This document shows positions 25,167 to 33,435 of a stretch of DNA of 64,000 nucleotides, in pieces. The DNA comes from Leptothermofonsia sichuanensis E412 (GTDB taxonomy: Bacteria; Cyanobacteriota; Cyanobacteriia; Leptolyngbyales; Leptolyngbyaceae). The position numbers and the translations under genes were made by a program. The stretch spans positions 1,488,001-1,552,000 of the forward strand of contig NZ_CP072600.1 of the NCBI RefSeq assembly GCF_019891175.1, given 5' to 3'. Below the pieces are notes generated by a model. That model did no database searches and had not been told where the DNA came from. It saw nothing but the letters and a program-made list of their open reading frames with translations. Position 1 is the first letter of the stretch, and the number at the start of each line of letters is the position of its first letter.

Positions 25167-28100
25167 ATGAATAATCTAAAATTACTTGATTTTAAGTCGA
25201 TCAGACTGTCCTTTTCAAAGTGGATTCGCCGTCATCAGATTGATATTTTAATTACAACTGCACTGGCAATCTCGATCGCGATCGCCACCTGGATTGGCAC
25301 CTATCAAATTCCTGACCCCATCTTTACTGACTTCTATGCTCAGGATGTCTGGTTTGGCAGCGACATTCCCACCGTTTTTGGCAATATCACCAGCATCAAC
25401 AGTGACTTTGGTCGCAACAACAAGCATCCCCTGTTTCCTTTACTGATTTTCCCATTGGTCTTTGGGCTTGGAAAATTTCTACAGCTTGATCCTCTGGCCG
25501 CTGTGAGGGTGCTGATTGTCATTGTTGCTGTGGTATGGATTGCTGCACTCTATATCCTGTTAAGACTGATGGGTTGTTATCGTCTGGATGCAACGTTATT
25601 CAGTCTTTTAGGGGGCGTTAGTGCGGCTTCAGTTTTCTGGCTGGTGATTCCTGAATCCTTTTCCTTTGGCTCCGTTACGATCCTGTTCGGTTTAATCTTT
25701 GTTGTTTTAACTCAATATCATGCGTTTTCCCCCATCTGGTATGTTGGTGTCAATCTCCTGACAGTCAGCATTACAATCACCAACGCAATGGTGGGAATTT
25801 TTGCCACCGTTGTCAATCATCGCTGGAAAAAAGTACTCCAGATTGGTGTGGTTACTTTATTGCTGGCGACAGGATTGTGGATTTTACAAAGGATCGTCTT
25901 TACGAACTCCGGGTTTCCCTTTCAACCCGGCACCTTCATTGGCGAGAAGAAGTTCATGTCTGCCCCGGCTCATGGGGGCATATTGGCAGCGGTCAGTTCC
26001 TTCCTCTATCAGACGATGGTGATGCCCACCATCAAACTGGTTGATTCTTCCGGTCGTCCCGATTGGGTTACTCTCGATGTCAATCCATTGAACCCCATGT
26101 CAGGTGGGATAGGGGGAGCGATCGCCGTTGTCTCCTGGACATTGCTATTGGGTCTTGGGCTGTGGGGTTTCTTTTCCACACAACGACTACCCAAACTACG
26201 GATTGTTTTGGGATTGACCCTGGTTACCCAACTTTTCATGCACAGCATCTATGGGGTTGAAGAGACATTTATCTACTCGCTGCATTTCATTCCCCTGTTG
26301 CTGACCCTGGTGGCATTTAGCCTATTCACCCGGTTGCGCTTACTCAGTTTAAGTCTGGCAGTTATCCTGCTCATCAGTGCTGGAATTAACAATCAAACCC
26401 AATTCAACTATGTTGCTTCAGCGTTGTGGAACTATGGCACGCCTCAACAGCAGGTTCAAGCTCAGATGAAGTTGCGTCCGTCCGATCCGTGGCAGCGCAG
26501 TGCAGGGCACGTTCTGTTAGCAACACCCGGTAGTGCCGTCGAGCGTAAAGCGTTCCATGAACCGGGGGGTAGCTTCAGCCCCGTACCTGGCAGCTTTGGA
26601 GTTTCCATCTGGATGGTTGACCAGCAGGGAAACTTAAAGGCAACCAGTGACAGCATTTCCTTGAGTGACATTCAGCAGCAATTCACCAACGGTTCTGCTC
26701 AAAAAATACCAGGAATTTCAACGAAGACTCCTTTTTATGAATCATCCTGGATGGCTGTTAAGCCAGGCACCTGGCAACTCAATCTCAGGACAGTAGCTAA
26801 TTCAGACACCAGACCTGTGGTGGTTATCCGCAGCGTGGGTCCAGCAGGGGGAGCGATTCGCTCCCTGGATTGGGATGGTCAACGGTTACTGATCAGCGAT
26901 CGCTGGACAGTGAGAGCCATCCCCAGAACAGCAAGGGTTTACCTGGGTAGTGAAAGTACACCCAACTGGACAGGCGAACAATCCACCCGGTCCCATTGGG
27001 ACGATCACTATGGCTGGGGTTACGCCCGAATTGCATTCAATCAGGGAGATACCTGGAGCCTGACAATTGAAGATAATCAGCCAATCTCAGACTCGAATCC
27101 CCCTGCTTTTAATGTCTCATCCAACCTTGCCTTAAATTTGCCCGATGCCCAATTTGTCGATAGCCTGACCGCCCAGGTTTCCCATTTAACCATGGGGCTT
27201 GTTGGGAACCGCACTCATCCAACCAATCCCATCAGCTATCCCCTACCCCGGTTTCGAGATGGGGCATACCAGATGGTCGCCCTTGCCCGTGCCGGGCAAC
27301 TGGACATTGCCAGACAACTATCCACCTACTTTGCGGAGAATGATTTTTTTAACGACGCCGTACCCGCAGCAGATATTCCAGCTTTAGGAATCTGGGCACT
27401 GGAACAGCTTGCCAGCCAGCTCAATCAACCGGAGTATGACCAGTGGTTGTGGCCCCATGTGCGCCGGAAAGCCGACCTGATCGGAACTATGCTGTCCAGC
27501 AATCGACCCGGTTATCCCGTTTTTTCAGGGGCAAGGGTGCCTTTTTCTGAGTATCCCGACTTCTTAAGAGTAGACCTGGTCGCTGGCAAAATGGAGCACC
27601 GACCGGGGTCGATCAGCCTTGATGCCAGCGCCAGTGTCATGAGCTACCGTGCTCTACTGGACGCGGCAGCACTGGCGGATCGTTTGAAACAACCGCAGGA
27701 AGCCAGACGGTGGCGTACTCAGGCAGAGGCGATAAAAACGGCATGGCAGGAGGCAAATCGAACCGGGTTTTCATCCCTCACGAACGGTCTCTGGCCCACC
27801 TGGATTGCGGCTTCTGAGCAGGCGGCCATGACTCAGGCGCTTCAGCAACGCTGGGATGAATCCAGGGACTCTACCGGAGCCTTCCAGGGAGACCCTCAGG
27901 CATTGCCAGATGCGATCGCGGAGGCTCATCAGTGGCTATTACTCCAACAGCCAGAGCGGGTATGGGCAACCCTGAAGTGGTTTTGGGCAAATCAGGACTC
28001 GCCTGGGTTGTATACCTGGGGAATAGATCAGAATCAACTGACTGAAATGCCACTACCGAAGAGCCTCTCCCAATGGCATCGCTTTCGCGGTTGGATGAAG

Positions 28101-28418
28101 TCATCCTATGCCACCCCCCACTACTGGACAGCCGCCGAGATGGTGTTGCTTCAACTGGATATGCTGGCATACATTGATCAGTCAGCCAGTACCCCAACGT
28201 TGGTGATTGGTGCTGGCATTCCTGAGGAGTGGCTGAAGCAACCCATAGGCGTTAAAGGGCTGGTTGTAGGAAACAACTTAATCAACTGGGCATGGGATGG
28301 CAACCGCATCAAGGTAGAGATCCAGGGCGAGAAAATGAATGTTCAAGCGGGATCAGCATTTCCTGAGCAGACTCCGGTTGATGTGTTGATGCTAAGGAAA
28401 TCGACTTTAGCATCCTGA
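25167..28418 (+). CDS. Large membrane protein with C-terminal six-hairpin glycosidase-like domain
   Basis: A protein of 1083 residues. Residues ~20-430 carry about ten hydrophobic segments, including an early acidic loop (IFTDFYAQDVWFGSD), as in GT-C glycosyltransferase-like membrane proteins. After that comes a beta-rich extracytoplasmic part, and from about residue 650 an (alpha/alpha)-barrel-like region: RTHPTNPISYPLPRFRDGAY, ARQLSTYFAENDFFNDAVPA and SYRALLDAAALADRLKQ, resembling six-hairpin glycosidases. ATG 25167 is chosen over TTG 25137. It may tie synthesis and trimming of a surface glycan, but no catalytic pair can be named. A perfect hairpin terminator follows. Confidence 0.7.
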   Translation: MNNLKLLDFKSIRLSFSKWIRRHQIDILITTALAISIAIATWIGTYQIPDPIFTDFYAQDVWFGSDIPTVFGNITSINSDFGRNNKHPLFPLLIFPLVFGLGKFLQLDPLAAVRVLIVIVAVVWIAALYILLRLMGCYRLDATLFSLLGGVSAASVFWLVIPESFSFGSVTILFGLIFVVLTQYHAFSPIWYVGVNLLTVSITITNAMVGIFATVVNHRWKKVLQIGVVTLLLATGLWILQRIVFTNSGFPFQPGTFIGEKKFMSAPAHGGILAAVSSFLYQTMVMPTIKLVDSSGRPDWVTLDVNPLNPMSGGIGGAIAVVSWTLLLGLGLWGFFSTQRLPKLRIVLGLTLVTQLFMHSIYGVEETFIYSLHFIPLLLTLVAFSLFTRLRLLSLSLAVILLISAGINNQTQFNYVASALWNYGTPQQQVQAQMKLRPSDPWQRSAGHVLLATPGSAVERKAFHEPGGSFSPVPGSFGVSIWMVDQQGNLKATSDSISLSDIQQQFTNGSAQKIPGISTKTPFYESSWMAVKPGTWQLNLRTVANSDTRPVVVIRSVGPAGGAIRSLDWDGQRLLISDRWTVRAIPRTARVYLGSESTPNWTGEQSTRSHWDDHYGWGYARIAFNQGDTWSLTIEDNQPISDSNPPAFNVSSNLALNLPDAQFVDSLTAQVSHLTMGLVGNRTHPTNPISYPLPRFRDGAYQMVALARAGQLDIARQLSTYFAENDFFNDAVPAADIPALGIWALEQLASQLNQPEYDQWLWPHVRRKADLIGTMLSSNRPGYPVFSGARVPFSEYPDFLRVDLVAGKMEHRPGSISLDASASVMSYRALLDAAALADRLKQPQEARRWRTQAEAIKTAWQEANRTGFSSLTNGLWPTWIAASEQAAMTQALQQRWDESRDSTGAFQGDPQALPDAIAEAHQWLLLQQPERVWATLKWFWANQDSPGLYTWGIDQNQLTEMPLPKSLSQWHRFRGWMKSSYATPHYWTAAEMVLLQLDMLAYIDQSASTPTLVIGAGIPEEWLKQPIGVKGLVVGNNLINWAWDGNRIKVEIQGEKMNVQAGSAFPEQTPVDVLMLRKSTLAS

Positions 28419-28446
28419 ATTCAATCAAGCGAAAGCTTTAGAACTT

Positions 28447-28473
28447 TACCACAGAGACACAGAGAGCACAGGG
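28447..28473 (-). repeat. CTCTGTGTCTCTGTGGT dispersed repeat, inverted copy
   Basis: TACCACAGAGACACAGAGAG is the reverse complement of the repeats at 10562-10592 and 11342-11372. It lies just after the stop of the preceding gene. Confidence 0.6.
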
Positions 28474-28510
28474 CTATTCCTTCGTAGTTCGAATCTAAGG
28501 ACCACTGAAG

Positions 28511-28548
28511 ATGGGGATGATTTAAACCTTCCTTTAAATCATCCCCAT
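28511..28548 (+). terminator. Perfect 16-bp hairpin after the large membrane protein gene
   Basis: ATGGGGATGATTTAAA at 28511-28526 pairs fully with TTTAAATCATCCCCAT at 28533-28548 around a six-base loop, followed by TGTATT. The T-tract is weak, so it may also serve as an mRNA-stabilising hairpin. The rest of 28419-28855 is AT-rich; a 61-codon frame at 28663 has no support. Confidence 0.6.
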
Positions 28549-28855
28549 TGTATTGGTGTACCTAATTAGCCCCATCCAGTCTGGTTTTCCAACTGCACCG
28601 ACAATATTTCGGTACCGATTCCTTTTACATTTTTGGAGTTGCTGATTCTGGGTATGAATTAAATGTATGAATTGAAACTTTGTTCAAATTCATACTGCTA
28701 CTTAGCAAAACCATATTTTTTGATATCCGGATCTTTTGCAGAAAAAACCAAGAACTGTGTAGATTTCGTAAATCTACACCTGTGTATTTTCCGAAACCAG
28801 TTCATCAATCCTATGGTAATACTACGTAGCTCCTTAACATACAGTTGATGAATAA

Positions 28856-31300
28856 ATGCAGTCACTGGCAAAGACTTCCAACCGACTCGGAATTGTAGCG
28901 ACCAATCATACAGGCTATGTCGAGGCCATGTTCAATTGCCTGGAGGAAGGGAACATCGCTGTACCACTGCGCCATGCCGATGATTGCGATCGCATCCATG
29001 CTGCCAGGATAGATCAGGTAATTACCCCGGCACCTGGGGGAGAGTGGATGAAGCGGCAATTCACTCCCCTTAAAACCAATGCAGTCGCCCTCATTTCCTT
29101 TACTTCTGGGACGGAGGGTTCTCCCAAGGGGGTCATTTTGACACACCGTAATCTCACGGATGTGGTGAACCGTTTGAACGCACTCATGCAGTTGGATGAC
29201 AGTATCAGTGAGTACATCGGTGTCCCGGTTTACCATTCCTTTGGGTTTGGGCGCTGTCGAGCAGTCGCTACCGCGGGCGGGCGATTCTTTATTCCAGGCA
29301 ATGGCTTCAACCCTGCTGAGATTGGGGCGATGCTCAGGCAGGGAGAAATTAATGCCATCTCTGCCGTTCCCAGCCTGTGGCGTGTCCTGCTAGCCAATCA
29401 GGAACTGATTGGTCACTATGGCAGGTGCGTTCGCTGGATTGAAATCGGTAGCCAGTATATGAGCTGTCAGGAAAAAGAGGAACTGAGGACCCTGTTTCCT
29501 GAAGCCAGAATTGTGCAGCACTATGGATTGACCGAAGCATCCCGAACCACGCTGCTGGAAGTCCACAAAGCTGAAGGGGAAGCACTGGAATCCGTTGGTC
29601 AGGCAATCGGCAGTGTAGACATCAAGCTGACTCAGGAAGGACGAATCGCAATTCGAGGGGAACACGTTGCCCATGCGTACCTGATTGATGGCACAGAGGT
29701 GAAGCTTCAAGACGAGGATGGCTGGTTCCTGACCAAAGACCTGGGAAGCTGGAAAGATGGCTATTTGTTTTACGAAGGTAGAGCCGATGATGTGATCAAC
29801 TGCGGTGGCATCAAAGTCCATCCTGAAACCCTGGAAACAAAGATCTATGCCCGCATTGGATGTAGTAATGGTCTGGCAGTCTGCCGCCAGACAGACTCCA
29901 TTCGCGGAGAGGGATTTTTGGTTGCGGTGACAAAAGACGTTGAGGTGGATAGGTCACAACTGCGATCGGCGGTGTTACAGGCAACTCAGGAATTGGGGGT
30001 GAATGCGGCAAATGCCGTCACCATCATTGATGTTGATCATTTACCCAGGACCGCAACTGGAAAAATTCAGCGGAAAAAGTTAGCAGAGTGGTATGCCCTG
30101 GAATTCCCTCAGGCAGGTTGCGCAATCGATATGTCTGGAGAAGCGATCGCGGACAACCGTTCACCCATTCAGGCAATCCTCTATCGCACCCTCAAGATTC
30201 ATGAGATTCAGCCCCAGGACACATTCATTTCTCTGGGGGGAGACTCTCTCTCTTACGTGCAACTGTCCATGCAGCTTGAGCGTTATCTTGGCTACCTGCC
30301 GAAGAAATGGGAGCAGATGCCTCTAGAAGAGCTGGAAACGTTAGTTCCTCAACGACGAATCAACACATTTATCGAAACCAATATCTTACTGAGAACCTTA
30401 GCCATCTGTGGAGTGGTGATGAACCATGCTGGCCTACATTGGGTCAAAGGAGGAGCAATACTGCTGTTCCTGATTGCTGGATTGAACTTTGCCCGGTTTC
30501 AGGGATGTTCCCTCATTCAGGGGCAATTGCACTCTATCCTACCACCCCTGCGGCATATCTTGATTCCTTATTTGATTCTGGCATTTGCCTATCAGGCTTT
30601 GAAACGAAACTTTGACCCGTTGATTTTGCTGGTACTGGGTAACTTTCAACTCCCAGAGCTACAAAATTCACGAGCCATATTCTTTGTCTGGTTTGTTGCC
30701 AACCTTGTTCAGACCATTCTTCTCGTTTCTCTCCCGTTCAGCATTCCGGCTGTACGAAATTTTGCCAAAGCATCTCCCTGGAGATTGGGACTCCTTACTG
30801 TAGGAATTGGAGTCTTGACACGAGTACTGGGACCCTTTGTCTGGGATACAGAGTATCTCTACAACCAGGTACCCCATATGCTGTTGTGGTTGTTTGCTCT
30901 GGGCTGGTGTGTTCACTTTGCTAAATCCAGAACTGAGAAAATAGTGACTACAGTTCTGGTTCTAACCATTACACCTGCTTTCCTTGGATTAGGAAATCAG
31001 CAGAGCTGGTGGGTGTCAGCAGGAGGAATTCTATTACTATGGTTACCCTATGTGACAATCCCAAAGATTTTCAAGTCTCCTATCCAAATGATTAGTGCAG
31101 CGTCCTACTATATCTACTTGACCATCTTGATTTTCATTCATCTTGTCACCCGTGTTGCAGGGATTCATTATCCTCCGGTTACTACCGCAGTAACTCTCCT
31201 GGGGGGGGTACTGACGTGGGGTGCAATTCAATCCACACAACAATTTCTATTCCATAGACGCTTCGGAAAGTTGAGTTATACAGATTCTCCACAGTACTGA
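28856..31300 (+). CDS. Adenylation (ANL) - acyl carrier - acyltransferase fusion protein
   Basis: An 814-residue, three-part protein. An AMP-forming acyl/aryl ligase comes first: FTSGTEGSPKGVILTHRN (residue ~80), HYGLTEASRTT (~222), GRADDVINCGGIKVHPETLE (~308), and the lysine motif PRTATGKIQRKKL (~400). A carrier protein domain follows with the phosphopantetheine serine in SLGGDSLSYVQL (~461). From ~505 a multi-span acyltransferase-3-like membrane domain begins (LRTLAICGVVMNHAGLHW). The layout suggests that an acid is activated, loaded on the carrier and passed to a membrane acyltransferase for glycan or lipid acylation. The adenylation part lacks some usual N-terminal residues, so the start may be truncated; no upstream in-frame start is evident. 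Confidence 0.85.
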   Translation: MQSLAKTSNRLGIVATNHTGYVEAMFNCLEEGNIAVPLRHADDCDRIHAARIDQVITPAPGGEWMKRQFTPLKTNAVALISFTSGTEGSPKGVILTHRNLTDVVNRLNALMQLDDSISEYIGVPVYHSFGFGRCRAVATAGGRFFIPGNGFNPAEIGAMLRQGEINAISAVPSLWRVLLANQELIGHYGRCVRWIEIGSQYMSCQEKEELRTLFPEARIVQHYGLTEASRTTLLEVHKAEGEALESVGQAIGSVDIKLTQEGRIAIRGEHVAHAYLIDGTEVKLQDEDGWFLTKDLGSWKDGYLFYEGRADDVINCGGIKVHPETLETKIYARIGCSNGLAVCRQTDSIRGEGFLVAVTKDVEVDRSQLRSAVLQATQELGVNAANAVTIIDVDHLPRTATGKIQRKKLAEWYALEFPQAGCAIDMSGEAIADNRSPIQAILYRTLKIHEIQPQDTFISLGGDSLSYVQLSMQLERYLGYLPKKWEQMPLEELETLVPQRRINTFIETNILLRTLAICGVVMNHAGLHWVKGGAILLFLIAGLNFARFQGCSLIQGQLHSILPPLRHILIPYLILAFAYQALKRNFDPLILLVLGNFQLPELQNSRAIFFVWFVANLVQTILLVSLPFSIPAVRNFAKASPWRLGLLTVGIGVLTRVLGPFVWDTEYLYNQVPHMLLWLFALGWCVHFAKSRTEKIVTTVLVLTITPAFLGLGNQQSWWVSAGGILLLWLPYVTIPKIFKSPIQMISAASYYIYLTILIFIHLVTRVAGIHYPPVTTAVTLLGGVLTWGAIQSTQQFLFHRRFGKLSYTDSPQY

Positions 31301-31365
31301 TTCTGGATCGAGAACGTGCCAGACTGATTGCTGGGTTACCGGCGCGTTGCTGAGTTCAAAGACAG

Positions 31366-31458
31366 TATAGAGATCCTATCTGGATTGTGAGAAAGGATTC
31401 CTGGGGAATCCTTTCTCACAAAGCCTCTCCTCTCACAACTGATTTAGGACTGCTATAT
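31366..31458 (+). repeat. TATAGC-ended ~93-bp repeat, copy 1
   Basis: From TATAGAGATCCTATCTGG to TTAGGACTGCTATA with the central hairpin GAGAAAGGATTCC...GGAATCCTTTCTC. Nearly identical to 38037-38130. Ends are inverted and flanked by TA, the pattern left by IS630/Tc1-type transposition. Confidence 0.82.
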
Positions 31459-31524
31459 ATTCAGGTCTTTTAGGGGTTACTCAACTTCATAATGATTTGG
31501 TACGACTCATGTTTAGATATAGCA

Positions 31525-31616
31525 GAATAGCACTGACATAAGAGGTTAAAGATCTCCAACTTCTTCGAGAAGTTGGAGATCTAGGTGCTCATATTTGGCT
31601 TAATTCAGTGTCATTC
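31525..31616 (+). repeat. 92-bp MITE-like family, copy A
   Basis: Ends GAATAGCACTGA and TCAGTGTCATTC are inverted repeats; the centre is AGATCTCCAACTTC/GAAGTTGGAGATCT. A perfect 10-bp target duplication AGATATAGCA lies at 31515-31524 and 31617-31626. The right flank (ATATAGCAGTCCT) resembles the end of the TATAGC family, so this may be a nested insertion. Confidence 0.88.
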
Positions 31617-31652
31617 AGATATAGCAGTCCTGGTGCAAGAAGTTGGATAATT

Positions 31653-31850
31653 ATGGCTCTCAAGATCTTAAAATTATTCCTTTATATTTTAACCTGGTTG
31701 AGCGTATTTCATACCTCTGTGGCTTATGCAGAGGGTGGAGGAGTCCCTGGAGGTCTTGAACCTTACAAGCAAACCCCTGCGGATACTCTAGTACAGATTG
31801 CTGTCACTGTAGTTGTCTTGAAGGTACTACAGCGTTTCAATTTACCTTGA
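31653..31850 (+). CDS. Small hypothetical exported protein
   Basis: A 65-residue protein. ATG 31653 starts a clear signal peptide: LKILKLFLYILTWLSVFHTS followed by VAYA-EG as a likely cleavage site. The mature part is only about 40 residues, with a Gly-rich start (EGGGVPGGLEPY) and a second hydrophobic stretch (LVQIAVTVVVLKVL). An upstream in-frame start at 31608 lies partly inside the MITE and is rejected. No family is recognised. It could be a membrane-tethered peptide of the polysaccharide export region. Confidence 0.5.
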   Translation: MALKILKLFLYILTWLSVFHTSVAYAEGGGVPGGLEPYKQTPADTLVQIAVTVVVLKVLQRFNLP

Positions 31851-31880
31851 GATCGGGTTGGGAGCATGTCACCTTTGCAG

Positions 31881-31981
31881 GCCCTCATCCCCCAGCCCCT
31901 TCTCCCAGGTTGGGAGAAGGGGAGCCGAGCCATCTCAAAGTCCCTCTCCCAAATTGAGAGAGGGATTTAGGGTGAGGGCAA
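31881..31981 (+). repeat. Pair of CCCTCTCCC-type palindromic repeats
   Basis: Two stem-loops, CCCCTTCTCCCAGGTTGGGA...GGGG and CCCTCTCCCAAATTGAGAG...GGGTGAGGGC, of the same family as those inside the helicase and methylase genes. Here they lie between genes. Confidence 0.75.
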
Positions 31982-32049
31982 AAGTGCCATGCACCCGATC
32001 GGGTTTAGTGGTTTGTCAACTTTGCAGTTGTGAGTCTGGGATATTGTTG

Positions 32050-33408
32050 TCACGGAGACAACTGGGTGATCTGACTTAATTTTTTACTCTGATAATCCTG
32101 CCAGTTTAGACCAACCATGCTGGCAACAAATAATGTATATCCTGGCTCTTCAAGTTGGGAAAAAATTAGTGCAAAAACAAACACGGTCAGAATCAAATAC
32201 TTGGACAAATCGCTAATACAGACATCCCGCCAGATCAAAAATGACAGGTAGAAATAACTACCAAGCCCCAGTAAGCCCAAATCACCCCAGATCCCTGCCC
32301 AGCCAAATAGGGGCGAAAACATACTCGACTGGTCGCCAAGCCAGCTATCTCTAACAGCGGTCCAGACAGCAACACTGGCGGGGTGCTTGGTCGCATCCAG
32401 GGGGGCCAATAAATTCCAGTAGGCATCCAGCATCCAGCCTCCGAGACGACCTACAGTATGACCGGGACCTAACCCGACCAGCCAATTGAGCGGAGAGTGG
32501 AAGTACTGAGGCACAATCCGAAATGTGGCAAACTTCAGGAGGGTTGCTTCGCCGTCGGGACCGTACAGTTCGGGTCTGATCCAGACACGGTAAGGCGACA
32601 GCGCTTCAAACTGGAAGGTTGCCCAATAAAATACAGCAATAAAAGCAATTCCTAAAATGATATACATTATGGTTTTTCGTATATCCTTGACGTTGATCAG
32701 ATAGAGAATTATATAGCCTCCAATAAACGAAATAAGAACCTGTTTGGCATCTGCAATTAATAGATGGTTAAAGCAGGCAGCAACAATAAGAAAACGAAAC
32801 CAGAGTGGTTTCGTTCTTGCAGTGATAAAGTAATACACAGCAAAGGTCATCGAAACTGAGCCGCCAATCACATGCCCGGCTCCCTGACCAATGTAAATCC
32901 CCTTAATGTTATCTTCTAGACCAATGAATCGGTCGAGACGTTGAATGTATGCCTGAACATGGGCAAAGATTAGATTAATCATGGCAAATGTGATAGTCCA
33001 GTTCCGCAGTCGTTCAAAGCGATCCGGAGACATGGGCACTGCCACAATTGTCAAGATCAGAATAAATGGTTCTGCCAGGAGCAAATAACTGAGAACTGCA
33101 TTAATTACTCCAGCCTCATTGAGCAAAGCACTGGCAAAGGTTGAGATTAGTAAAAGAAATAAACCAATCAAAAGGTTCCTTGAAATCGCGATTTGCTTCG
33201 CGTCTTTACTCCGAGAACTAAACAACACAGAGCCACAGGCAAACGGAATCATGGCAAAGTGCAGAAAATTAATTGCAGAGGGAAACTTCAGGGCAGTCAA
33301 TACCCGTGGAAATAGCGCAGAGGCGATCGCAAATAACGTCAAATTAGAATTCGTGACATATCCTTTAGGCTTGGCAGAGGATTCTAAGGCTGGATTCATA
33401 CGACTCAC
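32050..33408 (-). CDS. O-antigen polymerase/ligase-like membrane protein (Wzy-like)
   Basis: A 452-residue protein with about ten to twelve hydrophobic spans and a large extracytoplasmic loop in the C-terminal half (about residues 265-370, from QFEALSPYRVWIRPELYGPD to WTAVRDSWLGDQSSMFSPLFGW). This topology is characteristic of Wzy polymerases and O-antigen ligases, which join polysaccharide repeat units in the periplasm. The loop's GLGPGHTVGRLGG stretch resembles the short Gly/His motifs seen in that family. It lies 27 bp after the large PA14 protein gene on the same strand, consistent with co-transcription. The exact role (polymerase or ligase) cannot be set from sequence. Confidence 0.75.
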   Translation of the reverse strand: MSRMNPALESSAKPKGYVTNSNLTLFAIASALFPRVLTALKFPSAINFLHFAMIPFACGSVLFSSRSKDAKQIAISRNLLIGLFLLLISTFASALLNEAGVINAVLSYLLLAEPFILILTIVAVPMSPDRFERLRNWTITFAMINLIFAHVQAYIQRLDRFIGLEDNIKGIYIGQGAGHVIGGSVSMTFAVYYFITARTKPLWFRFLIVAACFNHLLIADAKQVLISFIGGYIILYLINVKDIRKTIMYIILGIAFIAVFYWATFQFEALSPYRVWIRPELYGPDGEATLLKFATFRIVPQYFHSPLNWLVGLGPGHTVGRLGGWMLDAYWNLLAPLDATKHPASVAVWTAVRDSWLGDQSSMFSPLFGWAGIWGDLGLLGLGSYFYLSFLIWRDVCISDLSKYLILTVFVFALIFSQLEEPGYTLFVASMVGLNWQDYQSKKLSQITQLSP

Positions 33409-33435
33409 TCAAACTTGCGCATCACGATAACGTCC

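Noticed and set aside
28480-28510. GTTCGAATCT resembling a tRNA T-arm
   Set aside because: No acceptor, D or anticodon stems can be drawn around it.
28663-28848. 61-codon open frame upstream of the adenylation fusion
   Set aside because: AT-rich, Cys/Phe-rich, no family resemblance; could be chance.
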